The notes: a model not told the origin generated them from the sequence alone. A stretch of 64,000 bases of DNA from Omphalotus guepiniiformis (GCA_028554645.1 JAQOOI010000018.1:1240001-1304000); one strand, 5' to 3'; positions 23,339-37,410 are shown, counted from the stretch's first letter. Translations and numbers: made by a program.

Positions 23339-24507
23339 CCAACTAAATACAGAATCGATATACTTTTTCCATTCGACCCCTGTTTGCACAAATGAGCCGG
23401 AAGGCTGCAAGCGATCGGAGTTGTACCGCTGAACTGTCTGACTCGGAAGTGAAAGTCAGGCTCGAGCAAAGTTTTTATGATCACTGTGGTGTGATCATCA
23501 AAGCCACCATCTTGTTTCTGATGTGCAAAACCTCCGAGTCTGCGGAAATTCTTTCAGAATCGCACTTACTGTGCCGTACGCATTCATATTCTTGGAGAAA
23601 AGTTCCCGTGAACGGTGCCGATAAGAGAGTGACGCGCTCTAGGAGCGCTCCAAGAACGTTCCAAAACTGTTGATTGTGAGATCACAAGAATCGTTTCATC
23701 TTCGGAGGTTCAGAAATGGCTTGATCATCGTGTGATTTTACCTACATCCGAAATAGATTAGACTGGTCGCTCTTGAAAGTCAATCATGGGCGGAGCCGTG
23801 GATTTTGGTCTAGCTCTGCGTTTACTGTACTCGGAGTTGTTTCACATAGGAATAGAGATACATACCTTCAAAGTGCGTCTTCTCGGATGTAAGGCTTGAG
23901 TTCAATTTGAATCGAAGTGTGCGGCCGCGTTTGGCAGAACGATATTTAAGTACTGTACTCAGAATTGCTCGGAATGTGTCAATACTTACTTACCGTTCAT
24001 TCCATTGGAGCTGGATTGTCGGCCGCCACAATCTGGCAGTGCTGAGCTCCTTGAAGTTAAGTCCGAGTTGAACGTGCTACCAGTCTCTTCAATCTCAAAA
24101 TTTCCGTAAATGAGGATCAGATAATAGCAATGTTTGAATACTTTGATCATCAAAATATATCATTCGTCTCAGCTACTTACCTTTACGATGTACTTCAATT
24201 TTGCTATTTGTAGTTAGATGATTTCCCAAGCACTCACGGCTATGTAATTGTTTAATCCAATTGAGATGTTGAATACTTTATTTCTCCTCTTCCAGTTAAA
24301 TCATATCTGAACGTTGTTAGTGAGCTGTTTCATGTTCCTGAGTGCACTCATTATGATTTGATGTTCCTCGGGGCTCCGAGTCTGTAAGTAAATAGGAAGT
24401 CAGGTGTCAATCTGACATAGTACATAAAGTAGCTGCTCTGAGCTCTGAGTGCAGTGGTTAATCCTCACCAATTCTCCATTTGTTTCAGTCTCATTCAAAT
24501 CTTGGCT
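23339..24507. other. intergenic, nothing supportable
   Basis: About 1.2 kb between the tRNA and the first multi-pass membrane protein gene. It becomes A/T-rich from about 24,100. A 93-codon plus frame at 23395-23673 shows no recognisable motif. Confidence 0.5.
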
Positions 24508-25919
24508 ATGGCATCCGATGACTCAACATTAATCCAAAGTGTTGGCTATACCTTTATTGTTACCACAGCACAATTGACTCCATTACTTCTGGCCTATGGT
24601 AAGTTTACCAGTTTGACTAGGACATTGGTATCTTACTGTTGGTAATTTATCAGGGTTCTTCTTTCCCCTTGCAATATTCAGTATTCTGTGTTTAATGTAT
24701 GTGTTCTTGTTAACTTTTTTCAGCGCTATTACTGTTGATCTGATCTTATTTTCAGCAAGCAAGGCCTTAGACACGTGGGAAGGCAGTTTCTATTTGTCTT
24801 GACAATACTATTGCTGCTATCATACACACTATCAGTGGCATGTGTGCTAGCCAGTCTTATAGTGCAGGTCAAGGCTACCATGACTGCAAATCTGGATCAG
24901 TCATGGTTAACCCGGATAGCAAATGCAAATAATGCCAATACAGTGTACTCTAATATCCTCAACTGGCCCTTGACATTCAATGTAAGGATAAATTTTTCTA
25001 TAGATCTTTCTGGACTAAAATATGGACTCTAGATACTTGCCAGTGATGCAGTGGTTGTATGGAGAGCCTGGATGATATGGACCCATTGTTCAGGGAGTAT
25101 ACTTCCAAGATTGTTTCTTATCTTGGTCATGTTGGCAAACATAGGTATGAGAGATCATTGTATACAGTAGCTAACAATTTCAGCTCATTTTCTGGCAGGT
25201 GTAAACATATGCTCTGCAGCTACCCTTGGTGGAGATGCAGAGGTGCCAAATAGTGCTCTCAACTTAGCAAGTTTGTTCTTGTCCTTTGGAGTCAATTTTA
25301 TAGGGACCTGTCTGATATATATCAAAGCCTGGTATTTCATATTTGTTATCTCTTGATTCAATCTATAGCTAAAATGTCTCTAAGGCAGCACCACCAGGCT
25401 GTAAAGGCAATATATAGCAGAAGAACACATGCTGAGAAAACTCTTGCTTTGTTGATTGAATCAGGTGCCATTGTGGGTGTTTTTCAGGTAGATGTTTATT
25501 GAATAATGAGTTGTTCCTTTGCTAACAATACATACTATCTAGTTGGTCTTCCCAGTACTACTCCTAGTTTCTACTTCTCCAAGTCAGGCAACAAGTTCTC
25601 CTGTCAGCCCATTGAACATTGTAGTCACTGTTACAGCAACAATATATGAAGGTGTCACAGTAAGTGCATATATGTGCAGTCTTTGCCTATTGTTAACTAC
25701 TTTTTTATACAGCCTATATATCCAGTTGCAGTCATTGCTTTGATCAATATGCAGCGCTCTGTGGTTGAGGACTTGACAGTGATTTCAAGCTCCAGAGGCC
25801 ATCAGACTCATGCTGGCAGTGGTACCTTATCAGTAATGCAGTTCAGTAATGGTGGTACTTCCTCCAATGGAGATTTGGAACTGGGAGTTCATCAACATGA
25901 AGACTTGGAGAAAATATGA
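24508..25919 (+). CDS. multi-pass (about 7-TM) membrane protein, tandem copy A
   Basis: A 343-residue membrane protein from eight exons (24508-24598, 24654-24696, 24756-24981, 25033-25144, 25199-25331, 25385-25487, 25543-25659, 25713-25919). Hydrophobic segments are spread through the first seven exons, e.g. LTPLLLAYG, FFFPLAIFSILCL, FLFVLTILLLLSYTL and LASLFLSFGVNFIGTCLIYI. The DAVVVWRAWMIW motif is typical of a large family of uncharacterised seven-helix proteins expanded in Agaricomycetes. Function is unknown. The tail is soluble and acidic. Its first six exons have exactly the lengths of those in the gene at 26296-27713, so the two are tandem duplicates. Confidence 0.85.
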
Positions 25920-26295
25920 GTAAGATTTGACTCTAGTTGCTATCTATAGCAGTTTATCTATGTATTCATCTATGATATGTATCATCATTATGAGCTCTAA
26001 GATTGTAATCTACTTGACAGCACTTCCCCATGCTCCTATATATTGTATGCAAGGCAGATAAGTGATGCAATTAATCTTCTGAAGTGTGCTAACCATAATT
26101 ATTCTTAGTTCCATTGATGCTAGTGGTCAAGCACCAAAGATGTACCTAGCCAAGATCAGATCTTGCCTGTAAGCGCATCAATTAGCCTTGCTTGAGAATA
26201 TTTAAGTAGAACAAATCAACTGTTTTTTCACTAATGGTAATTTGCTGCATACTTATCATTGCTTGACGATTTTGATCACTCCACTCTATATTTCA
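25920..26295. other. spacer between tandem duplicates
   Basis: A/T-rich 376-bp spacer that should hold the promoter of copy B. No separate gene is seen. Confidence 0.5.
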
Positions 26296-27713
26296 ATGTC
26301 ATCTGATGAATCATCACTTGTTCAACAAACTGGATATGAGCTTATTGCCACTGCTGCACAGTTGATACCTTTGATCTTAGCTTATGGTATTTGAAGATTT
26401 GCCTCTGTTGTGCTTTTCAAATTATTGATGTTCAATCAAAAATATAGGACTATTCTTCCCGCTCTCAATTTTTTCACTATTTATCCTAATGTATGTGGTT
26501 ATGAATATGCTATTTGATTTAATTCAATTCTTTTAGAAAACATGGTTTACAACCTCTAGGGCGGAAAGTACTATTTGTCTTGACAGTACTGCTACTGCTC
26601 TCATATACATTATATGTGACCACATGGATATGCCTTTTCCTGCTGGAGCTCAAGTACATCATGACAGTGGATCTCAATTTATCATGGTCAAGTAGGATTG
26701 ACCATGCCAATGTTGTCATTGCTCCATTGGTTGCCATTATAAATTGGCCATTAACATTCAGTGTAAGTGCATCAAATACATACTATTTCCCTATTAAAGC
26801 TACAACATCCATTTTCAGATACTATCTAATGATGCATTTGTTGTTTGGCGTGCCTGGATTATATGGTCTCATTATTCTGGGTCCTTATTCCCAAAGCTAG
26901 GACTTCTCCTGATCATGCTGGCCAATGTTGGTAAGTTGATTATCTAGATCTTTTCTTCTACAAAATTAACACTATTATGGTAGGTGTAAATATATACTCT
27001 GCAGCTATATTGCCAGGCAATGTAGAGGTACCAAACTCACCAATCAACATGGCCAGTTTGTTCTTGTCATTTGGTGTTAACTTTGTTGGAACATGTATGA
27101 TATATATCAGAGCCTGGTATGTTACTACCTATCAATATTCTATAAGTATTGCTGAACATTTATGCTGCATAGGCAACACCATAAGTCTGTTGAGAGGGTT
27201 TTCAATAGGAGGACTGAAGTTGAAAGGACACTTGCTCTTTTAGCAGAGTCTGGTGCCATTGTTGGTCTCTTACAGGCAAGTCATCATGTCAATGAATCCA
27301 GAGGGTTCTCAAATATGACAAGGCTTTAGCTCTTGTTCCCCGTGTTACTCTCAGTGTCTGCATCTTACCCACAACAATCTCCTGTCAGTGCTCTGAATAT
27401 TGTGACGGCTCTCACAACAACGGTTTACCAAGGCGCAATAGTGAGTCCGATTCAGCATCATACTCGCATGGTATACATGACCGCTTCAATGTGGTGTTAG
27501 GCTCTGTATCCTGTTACAGTCATCGTCCTCATTCAGCTGCAACGCTCTGTTGTCGAGGACATGACCATTGTATCTCTCTCTAGGACCGGCGCCTCCGTAT
27601 CCAACAACATAAACACCCCCTCGACATTAGTATGTAGAAACACAATGACTTCTGACGTTAACTTGGAGCTTGTCGAAATAAGGTCTCCAAAAACAAGCAC
27701 GCACATTGCGTAG
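26296..27713 (+). CDS. multi-pass (about 7-TM) membrane protein, tandem copy B
   Basis: A 343-residue paralogue of the preceding gene from eight exons (26296-26386, 26448-26490, 26537-26762, 26819-26930, 26984-27116, 27173-27275, 27330-27440, 27501-27713). Exons 1-6 are 91, 43, 226, 112, 133 and 103 bases, identical in length to copy A. Shared motifs include LGRKVLFVLTVLLLLSYTL, DAFVVWRAWIIW and SLFLSFGVNFVGTCMIYI. The intron after exon 6 starts with GC (CAG|GCAAGT), a GC-AG intron. The last two exons look more G/C-rich than the A/T-rich body of the gene, unlike copy A. Function unknown. Confidence 0.85.
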
Positions 27714-27764
27714 ACTCAATAAACCACCTGAATATCTGTCGTACTTCCTGTTGATTACATCAAT

Positions 27765-29157
<1,393 letters not shown>

Positions 29158-29962
29158 GCTGGGAGAGTCGATTTTCTTCTGGTATGCCTTTCCAAGCAAT
29201 GGGTCTCGATCTATTCATCTGCCTGACCGGTACTTCGAGTGTTCCTCCACGAAGGCGAAACTTCACCCTTGAAAGTTCACACATCGTGTACTTTACTAAC
29301 GACATTAATCATCACAAGGATGACCGATGGCGCACTGTAGAGGGTAGAAAGATGAACCATTCACAACACATTCTGTAGAGGGTAGAAAGAAGAACCATTC
29401 ACCATATAATTCTGTGAGTTTGTACGGACTTGCTTACAACAAACAATGCGCCTTGTTTTATGTGGTTTCTGGGCTCGGACTCGAGCGAAAATCTATTACG
29501 TTCTCATTCATTTCAAGACCGAACGTGAGCACTCGCGTTCCGACTCGACATGAGTATGCTGAATGTTGAGCCCGTAGGAATCGGCATCCTGTGAGCTACG
29601 GGTGTGCACATTGAAGTCTTCTGAAAGGTTTTTGCCGAAGTGAGCAGGGAGAGCCTCTTGAGCCTGAGTCCGAGTCTGAGTTAGCCTAATTCCTGGAACT
29701 ACAGTGGAGTTGGGCGCACCTTCGGGCTACATGCAAATATCAATTCAACTACACATGGGCAACGATGTGATATATGTTGTCCGCTTCCTACACCTGCAGT
29801 GCTGAAAGTGATGAACGGAGAAAACGCGTCAACTTAAGCGGAAGTCGTACTTCACCACAACAAGGCCAAAGAAACGCCGCTTTCGCAGTTGTACATCGCG
29901 TACATTATTACTGAAAGGCTCCTGTATCGGCATCTACACTTCGTGTCTGCACACTTGCCTAT
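29158..29962. other. intergenic with short duplication
   Basis: 805 bp between divergently oriented units. Apart from the 39-bp duplication listed separately I see no gene. Confidence 0.5.
29334..29411. repeat. 39-bp tandem duplication
   Basis: Two head-to-tail copies begin CTGTAGAGGGTAGAAAGA at 29334 and 29373. They differ at a few bases. Confidence 0.8.
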
Positions 29963-32180
29963 ATGGCTCTGCCCACAAATGGCCGCGTTATAATCGATAC
30001 GACAGCTGGAGAAATAGACATCGAGTTATGGTCAAAGGTTCGAGTCATCCGAAGAACTTCGCAAGTTTCTGAGGTTCAATGACATTTATTCATCAGGAAA
30101 CACCGAAAACATGTCGAAATTTTCTCGCGTTGGCAATGGAGGGTGAGTCTCTTGTGAGTTATATCGTTGTGCTTTCGAAATTGTTTGAACTGGCTCTACA
30201 ACTTTCAGGGTATTATGACGGCGTGATATTCCATCGGTATGAAGCTAATGTCCCATTCTTTTTCGCCATCGCTGAACTTGGTGATAAAATAGCATTGTCC
30301 CCGGGTTCTTGGTTCAAACGGGAGATAAGACGGGTACGGGAGGTGGAGGAGAGTCCTTTTATGGAGGTCCGTTGCAAGTCGTTTCTCTGGTACATAGCGC
30401 GTTCTAATTCTACGCATCACAGAACCCTTCGAAGATGAGATTCACCCTCGGTTACGATTTCCCCACCGTGGGCTCGTGGCCATGGCCAACAACGGAACCA
30501 AAAACTCGAATGACTCTCAATTCTTCATAACTTTGGGTTAGCAATATGTCTCCTCTACCCCACGCTTTGGATATGCTGAAATTCTGATACACAGATCGCG
30601 CGGATGAGCTACACGGAAAGCACACATTGTTTGGCAGATGTGTGGGCGATACTGTATACAGTGCGTAACCGAATGAGGTCCTTTTTTCGTTTAACTAACG
30701 TACCACTTGCATTATCGTGCCATGTCGTATTAGACGTCATAAAGATTGGGGAAATGGGTGCGCGCCGCTTCCTCACACCTTCTTTACGCGATCCTCAATT
30801 TTGATGTTTAGAAATTGACAAGAACGAAAGGCCTGTATAGTAAGTGCGAATCGCATTTTACCACCTACTTCACTAACCTGAAAACCTTCACCGCAGCCCA
30901 CCAAAGATAAAGGGCATTCGAATCATCGACAATCCCTTCCCAGATATCATCCCGCGTATCACGGCTGCCGAGAGGCGGACACAACAGCGGGCTAGAGAAC
31001 AAGCTCAAAAAGAGCGAGAAGAATACGAGCGGCGAAAGGGTGCTAAAAAGTGTGCTGTCTTTACTTCCACTCTAGACTTCAGTTCCCTGATTTTCCGATG
31101 GTGATGGTCGTGCAGGAATGTAACGCTTCTCAGTTTCGGTGCTGACGAAGGGGGAGAAGGCGAAGAGGTTTCTTTCAAGAAAAAGCCAATATATCGGCCA
31201 GATTGTATGCACCGTCGTTCACTCGTCTAAATCGCACTTTACTGATTTTGTTGTGTGCAGTGGTGGTAAATGACTCTCATTCGGGTCCAAGCACTACCCT
31301 TCCGGACTTTGTGACCAAAAGCGCGTTAAGCTCTCTCCCAAAGGACAAGGATACGGGCAAGCAGAAGGAGCATGAAACCGACTCCTCTAAGGTCTGTACT
31401 AATTGTCTAATGAACCCAGTGAAGAAATACTCACAAGGATCCGGAGCGCAGCCCGAGAAACCTAAAAAGAAAAACGACGACAAAGAGATGGACATCCTGA
31501 AAATACGAGAAAAACACGCTGAGGAAAAAGCTAGTTCAAGGTACCGTGTCTGTCTACTTTTTCCGCCTGTCTAACTAAAAATCTGCGTACACCGCGATAG
31601 CTCCGCCCGCAAAACAGAAATCGAGAAAATAGAAGCAGATATCCGAAAACTCACAAAACGGCGGGACGGCGAAGAAGACAGCGACGACGAAAGAAAAAAG
31701 AAAAAACCCAAAACATCTTATCTCGAAGCCGAGCTAAGTAAATACACCAAAGGCAGAGGTCTCAAAGGCAAAAAGGGTAAACGAAAAGACGAAGGAGATA
31801 TATTAGAAGCTCTTAATGCCTTCAGAGGTAAATTACAAAGTAGTTTGCCAGAAGATGAGCCGGAGGACGTCGTCACTGACGATAAGGAAGGCGATGCACC
31901 GGCGCCGACAACGACGACGGCGGCGGCGGAAGACCCGGGAATGGAGGTGGATGATGATCGAGGATTCCTTGGTCATTCGTTGCATTTTCCGAAGGATGAT
32001 GGAGAGGAGACGCGGAAGGCAGAAAGAGATTATGAGGTCATTGATCCTCGACAGAGAGGTGCGAGAGCGAAGGAGGAAGAGAGGGAAAGGAAAGCAAAGA
32101 TCAAGCTGCGTGATGGAGGTAGAGGTGCGCGTGGATCGTATAGAGGTGGTGGGGGTTCTAGTGGGAATCACAGACGATGA
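29963..32180 (+). CDS. CWC27: Cwc27-type spliceosomal cyclophilin
   Basis: CWC27 is a cyclophilin-fold component of the spliceosome (Bact stage). The model has 12 exons (29963-30037, 30097-30142, 30209-30236, 30293-30366, 30423-30536, 30595-30660, 30734-30757, 30812-30839, 30897-31049, 31116-31204, 31261-31540, 31601-32180) and 518 residues. The cyclophilin domain fills about residues 1-170: TTAGEIDIELWSK, FHRIVPGFLVQTGD, RGLVAMANNGT, SQFFITL, RADELHGKHTLFGR. The position of the Trp of active cyclophilins is Glu (RADEL), as in other CWC27 proteins, which suggests little isomerase activity. Next is NPFPDIIPR, a basic coiled region, SLEAE-like SYLEAELSKYTKGRG and an RGG-rich tail. Many exons are tiny (24-28 bases). 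Confidence 0.93.
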
Positions 32181-32282
32181 GGTGCTTGCTTGGCTTTCAG
32201 TTTGCCCATTTCAATGTATACATAAAAGTAATGCTCCTGTGCCAATCGCTTGAATTATAAATCACAGTTACAGACTCGGCCC

Positions 32283-32336
32283 AAAAAAAAAAAAAAAAAA
32301 AAAACTTAAGCCTATTAAAAACTTAAGCCTATTAGC
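32283..32336. repeat. A-tract plus 14-bp direct repeat
   Basis: A run of about 22 A is followed by two copies of ACTTAAGCCTATTA immediately beside the 3' end of tRNA-Met. On the tRNA strand the A-tract is a T-run downstream of the gene, so it may act as the RNA polymerase III terminator. Confidence 0.7.
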
Positions 32337-32339
32337 CCA

Positions 32340-32435
32340 TGCTCCCTGCAAGGCTCGAACTTGCGACCTCGAGATTGCAGACCCCGTGAGCCCTCAATTA
32401 TGAGACTCGCGCTCTACCGACTGAGCTAAGGAAGC
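32340..32435 (-). tRNA. tRNA-Met (elongator, anticodon CAT) with 23-nt intron
   Basis: The acceptor stem is GCTTCCT with AGGGAGC. The D arm is GCTC/GAGC with loop AGTCGGTA. The anticodon loop is CTCATAA with CAT at 32402-32400. The CGAGT/TCTCG stem has the T-T pair usual in eukaryotic elongator tRNA-Met. A 23-nt intron follows position 37. The T arm is GCAAG-TTCGAGC-CTTGC. Confidence 0.94.
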
Positions 32436-32714
32436 AGTATCCTACTTGAACCACAGTATGGCCTAGTAACCGACTCTTTCTCCAATCTTGTATTGATTGC
32501 TAATGGAAATCACCTGGACTTCCGAATAGATAAAGCTAAGGTTTACATAGATAGATAGATAGGTAAAGGTATATATGAAAAGAAAGGGGTATGAATGGTA
32601 CATGCAAGAATAGTACACTGCCTGCCAACACCTACTGAGTAGAGCCTGAGCACATATGTCTCAATATGAACAGTGGCAATAATCGACCGACTTACTACAA
32701 CTTTACCAGTCGTT

Positions 32715-33388
32715 TCAGGCAGGCTCGGAAACCGCCACCTCCTCATCGCGTACCCGCCTTCTCATCATATGATTCAACCTCTCCGAGCGCGTCGCCCGCG
32801 TCGAGGTGGGGTTCGGAGGAGACGGCTTTGGTCCAACAGCGTGACCCTTCAAAGAAACATCCCTCCCGGGCCCTTGTTTCTTTGGGACACACTCTGTAAT
32901 TGCGCGTAGAGGACAAAATAATGACGAGTGATCTTCGAGGAGAAACCCATCTGTAGATGAGTATGAGCATCCGTAATCGATTATATCGAGGATGCTGTAG
33001 CTGTTGGGAAGGTTCGAATCCATTTCAGTATTTAATAGATTCATGGGATTAGATAGTAGACAGGGGTGCAGACAGTGGGGGGTGGGGATAGATAAGTAAC
33101 GTACAAACAATCAAACTGCGAACCAGAATACGGAGGACGTCTCGTCCAAACCGCCAACTCATTCCCTTCACGGTCCTTCGGTGGACACTTGTACTTGCAA
33201 TGAACAGGATGAGAACAACCCGATGAAGGAAGTTGTGGTTGTGGTTGAGTCCGACTCGGAGGAGTCTGTTGAGCTTGCGCTTGAGCGTCTGAGGCTGACG
33301 CTGCTGACTCGAGGGCGTAAGTTACGACTGGGAGAGCGAAAAGAGCGACGGGGATTATGCCAAATGAGCGACCGTGACTGAAGGGCAT
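32715..33388 (-). CDS. small secreted Cys-containing protein
   Basis: The proposed 189-residue protein comes from exon 33388-33105, a 104-bp intron with donor GTACGT, and exon 33000-32715. The N-terminus MPFSHGRSFGIIPVALFALPV is a convincing signal peptide, followed by a Gln/Pro/Ser-rich stretch. The mature part has about eight Cys (GCSHPVHCKYKCPP, QFDCF, DYGCSYS, LFCPL, TECVP), suggesting disulfides. I recognise no family. The Arg-rich last 50 residues are less certain because the opposite strand is also open there, and an additional intron is possible. Confidence 0.55.
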
Positions 33389-34908
33389 TATTATCGTTAT
33401 GAGGAGGTTGCAGTGGGACAGTACGACAGTAAGACAGTAGGACAGTAAGTGAGGCTACCGCGCTGCAATCCGGGATGATACGAATGGACTCAGGTATATA
33501 TACCCTCGCGATTCATCAGCGGCGTTGCCCAGTGAAGGGATGGACCATTAAGGACATTAGGAGTAGAAGACTTTATTGGATTTGGTGGGTGAAGAGACGC
33601 ATAGTCACCCTAGTCTAGGTAGGTTCACCTTTGAGGTACTAAGTACCTGACGCGCACATATCAGTTTCTAGGTAGGAAGTTGAAGGGACAATCAATGATT
33701 CAATTTCAAGGGAAGTAAAACAGCACTCAGCTGACGGATGGACTCACGTTTCTCATCTCAACGCTTCAGCTTAGAGCTATGTAGTCATGGTCATTTATAT
33801 ATATAAGCTTTCGCGCCATACGGATCTGGATTGCGATTGAACCCGACACTGTGGGGACATTCCCCAAGTCCAAGTCTTCAGCTGTTATTGCCAGGGAACC
33901 AAGAGTCAGGACAGAACGTTCCTATTCAAAACAGGATACCCGTCGTTTTGCAGCCTATCAGCTACAGATATAGAAATACCTGATTGTATGGAATTACGCT
34001 CACAGTACCAGTACATCGACCTATACAGTGAAGTTGGGAGTGCGAACTGACATCTTGACATCCTCGGACTCGGAGTTGAATTGCACCTCTCAAAGCAAGA
34101 CTTACATTCTAGCGATTCTTCGTATTCGAAACGTTTTGCGCCAGTGACTCGCCATAAGTAGAAGTGGAAGTAGCAGTGGTGGCCGCCCCGATGGGCCATT
34201 GGCCATTCCGATGTCATGGGAACAACATTATCATACATTATCAGCAAGAACCTCAAAGGTATCCTGATGCGTCAGGATTTCCATATATATGTGTCTTATC
34301 CTGAAGATTGGTGTGAGCTCAATTCGTAGTTGCCTGGATTCAAGATATTATATGACTTATCCATTCGAGAGGAACCCTGCGACTAAATAAAGGAAAACTT
34401 GAAGGAATTGGAGGGGAGTGAGTGAGCCTGAGTGAGGAGCGAAACTTGAACGAAGGGAGCTGAGTAGGTTTTGTTCTTCAAATTGTTCACATCGAAAACG
34501 CGAAGTGAAAACTATACATAACTGAACTAGTGCATTCAACATTCCATAAAACACCCAATTCCCAATTCCACGTCTCATCTCATCTCAAACCGCAAACCAC
34601 AAAACAAAAAACTCGCGACATAAGTTCAAAGTTACAGTATCCTTGCTATTGGAATAAAATAAAAAATAAGAAATAAGAAATAAGAAATAAAAAATACGAG
34701 ATAAAACTTTTAGTTAGTTTGGGCGATGCGTATTAAAGCCACGCCACGCCACGCCATAAAACCTGAAACCAACGCAGACGCAGGTGCAGCTTAATGCTGC
34801 GGTGCTGTACATCCATCTAAACAACACCGTCAGTCATTCAGTCAACCCACTAACAACACCCAAAATACCCACCTACACCTACACCTATACCTATTCCAAA
34901 AACCCACC
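33389..34908. other. intergenic, short tandem repeats
   Basis: No supportable gene in 1.5 kb. There are about four copies of a GACAGTA-like 9-10-mer at 33417-33450 and an AAATAAG-like run near 34665-34705. Plus-strand Thr/Pro/Ser frames at 34784-35152 are antisense to the F-box gene and its 3' flank. Confidence 0.5.
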
Positions 34909-36648
34909 CTACTCACGATCAAAACACAACAACCCCCTCCTCTCACACCTCCACATCTTCCTCTTAACCACCCCTAGACCACCAGCACACCCCTCAAACC
35001 TAAACCTAAACCTAACAACCCTCAACTCAGGGAAAGTCGTCCCAGAAAGTAACTCGTCTAAAGTCTTCCAAGAACTCTCCTCTTCCTCCCTTTCCCTTTC
35101 CTCACTTTCATCCTCCTCCTCCTCCTCATGGTCATGGTCATGGTCATCGTGATCAAACCCCCCAACATCAAAAAACACAAGGTCCCTCATCCCTCCCACC
35201 GGAACACTTCTCAAAAACTCTACGCACCCGCGATACCAAGGTGACCAGTCTGAGCTTGAGCCTCCACTACTACCGCTGCCGCCGATTTCAAGCAATTCCA
35301 AACCAGTGTTTTCGAGTAAGATCCCTCTCCTCGCGAGTATATCTATTTTTGTCGGGAATCGGGAAGCGCACGTAAATCAGTCTCCGTCCGGGCGTCAAAC
35401 TACCAAAAACGAAAAAAACAAAACAAAACCAGCGCCGCCCCCACCCCTTCACGCGCTAGGGTAAAAAAAACTCAAACTCAAACTCGAACTCACCAAAATC
35501 TCTAAAATCCCTAACCCTCATCCTAAAACATCTCAACGACTCTCCCAAGTGATGGAGGTACGTTTTGAGGTATGGGATGTCTTCCCTTGGGATATCATTA
35601 AGACGTAGGGTTTCTAATTTGACTCCCTGCCCCTGCTTGTCACCCGACTCCGAGGCCACTGCGGGCTCTGGTACTGCGTCTCCGCCCAAAGTAGGACGGA
35701 GAGGAGGAGGAGGAGGGGGAGGAGGGGGAGGGGAGAACCATTTCCAGAATTCGCGTGCGTGTAGCGGTTCGGGTGAATGTTCTATCGAGAAGAACTTTAA
35801 TGTACTCGGCGGCGGCGGCATTGGACGAATCATCATCAAGTCCTCATCATCATCATCAAACTCGCCCTCAAACCCAACACCATCAAAATCCTCCGGAAAA
35901 AACCACAACCTCTCCAACCCCCTAAAAACCTCAACAACACTAACAACATCACTCCAAGGTTCAATAGGCATTTCAACGATATACAGTTCTTTAATCCTGT
36001 TTGTGAAGGTGTTTGAGGAGGATAGGGTTTTCCATGGGGTTGAGGAGAGTGTTTGGGGCCAGTTTAGAGAGCTTAGTTCGAGGTGGGTTGTTGATGTGAA
36101 GAGGGGGAGGGTGAGGGTTAGTGGGAGGAGCCAGTCCGTTGATGTTGTTGGTGTGGTGGTGGGGGATGTTGAGGGAGGAGGGAACGACTCGTAATTAGAA
36201 TTGAGTCCTTCAATGACAAGTCGTCGGACTAGATGAGGATACGGATGAATCACCATATCCTTCATCTCCCCATCCGCATCCGAACCAGAACCGACACACC
36301 CAGGTTCCCAAATAAACCTCTCATAAAGCCACACCCTCGCCAAAGAACCCCAACTACGACAACAAAGCACACAAGCTTTAAGTGTTTGTGTATCGTGTGC
36401 GAGGTAGTCGATTATTATTTTCCAGAGTTCTATTGGGAGGTTTTTGGGGTATGTGTAGGTTTTGTATGGGGAGAGGGATGGGGATGGGGATGGGGTCTTG
36501 GGGTGGAGGGATGTCGATGAAGTGGCTAGTTCTTGGGAATGTAGAGCGCGGGCTTCGAGGGCGTTTAGCTGGTGGGTGGTAGGTCAGTTTCTTGGACTCG
36601 CTGAGGAGGGGAGGGAGGACGTACACCGAGTAATTCGTTACTATTCAT
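34909..36648 (-). CDS. F-box protein
   Basis: A 510-residue protein from three exons (36648-36625, 36568-35494, 35342-34909). The F-box lies at about residues 52-92: NLPIELWKIIIDYLAHDT and LKACVLCCRSWGSLARVW. F-box proteins supply substrate adaptors to SCF ubiquitin ligases. The rest has LRR-like spaced hydrophobics (TTHLELSSLNW, IKELYIVEMP, LERLWFFPEDF, LETLRLNDIP, TGLELLEIGG), a run of about ten Pro and an acidic DDHDHDHEEEEEDE patch. Exon 1 is only 24 bases. Intron 2 is 151 bp, long for this genome, and its acceptor was chosen because upstream alternatives meet a stop. The long plus-strand frame at 35565-36194 is its shadow. Confidence 0.78.
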
Positions 36649-37402
36649 GTTCATTCGACGTGATAGTATTAGATGGGGTGGTCACAATTGTAAACGCTAC
36701 AAGAGGAGGAGGCCGGGGGAAAGTCAAATTTTTGCTCTATATAATTGTTCTAAACAACTCGCGCACCTTATAAGTTATATAACTTTTGAATACAACATAA
36801 ACCCATTTTAGGAGAAACCACTGGAAATCCCAAATGTTTGACTTGACCAAGCCAGACAGACCAAGAAACGCGGAGAGATTGCCTTGAGGGGTAGCCTAGC
36901 GACCTAGAGAAACAAAGAAAGAAAGAACGCGTTGAGTATCCCAGTTCCTCCCATTCACAAAAACGCACGAGGCAAAACTCGGAATCATTCATACCTTCTG
37001 ATTATCACTGTGAGCGACCTTAATTGCAGCTGTGATTTTTCGATTTTCGATGATATGGGTAGAGCAAAAGCGCGATAAGTAGCAAGTTCAGAGGGCTCCA
37101 CCTAGCGCTAACCCTAGTTACGCGAGTCACAGTCAGCCCGTGGGCTCGTTCGGATTTCGGAACTTAAAAGGTCATCATCACTCCGTATCTCAGTGAGGTA
37201 GGGAGGGTGTAAACGCCGGTCGGAATACTTACTACATAGAAAGGCTGGACTCAACCTGAAATTTTAGATTCGACAAGAGGATGACTAAGTACGTGTAGCT
37301 TGATCGCGATAATGACTACTGTACACCTCAACATCACATGGTTCCCATCAAATAGGCCTGACGCGCGCCCCCGGTTATGCCAAGGCTACAGCCCTTGATC
37401 CG
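36649..37402. other. intergenic, nothing supportable
   Basis: 754 bp between the F-box gene start and the MITE. No gene is seen. Confidence 0.5.
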
Positions 37403-37410
37403 GGTGGCTC

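Noticed and set aside
31393..31439. Possible 47-bp intron in CWC27 exon 11
   Set aside because: Its removal would break the frame, while reading through keeps the downstream coiled region in frame.
35565..36194. 209-codon Gly/Ser-rich plus frame
   Set aside because: Antisense of the F-box gene; the F-box motif and splice continuity are on the minus strand.
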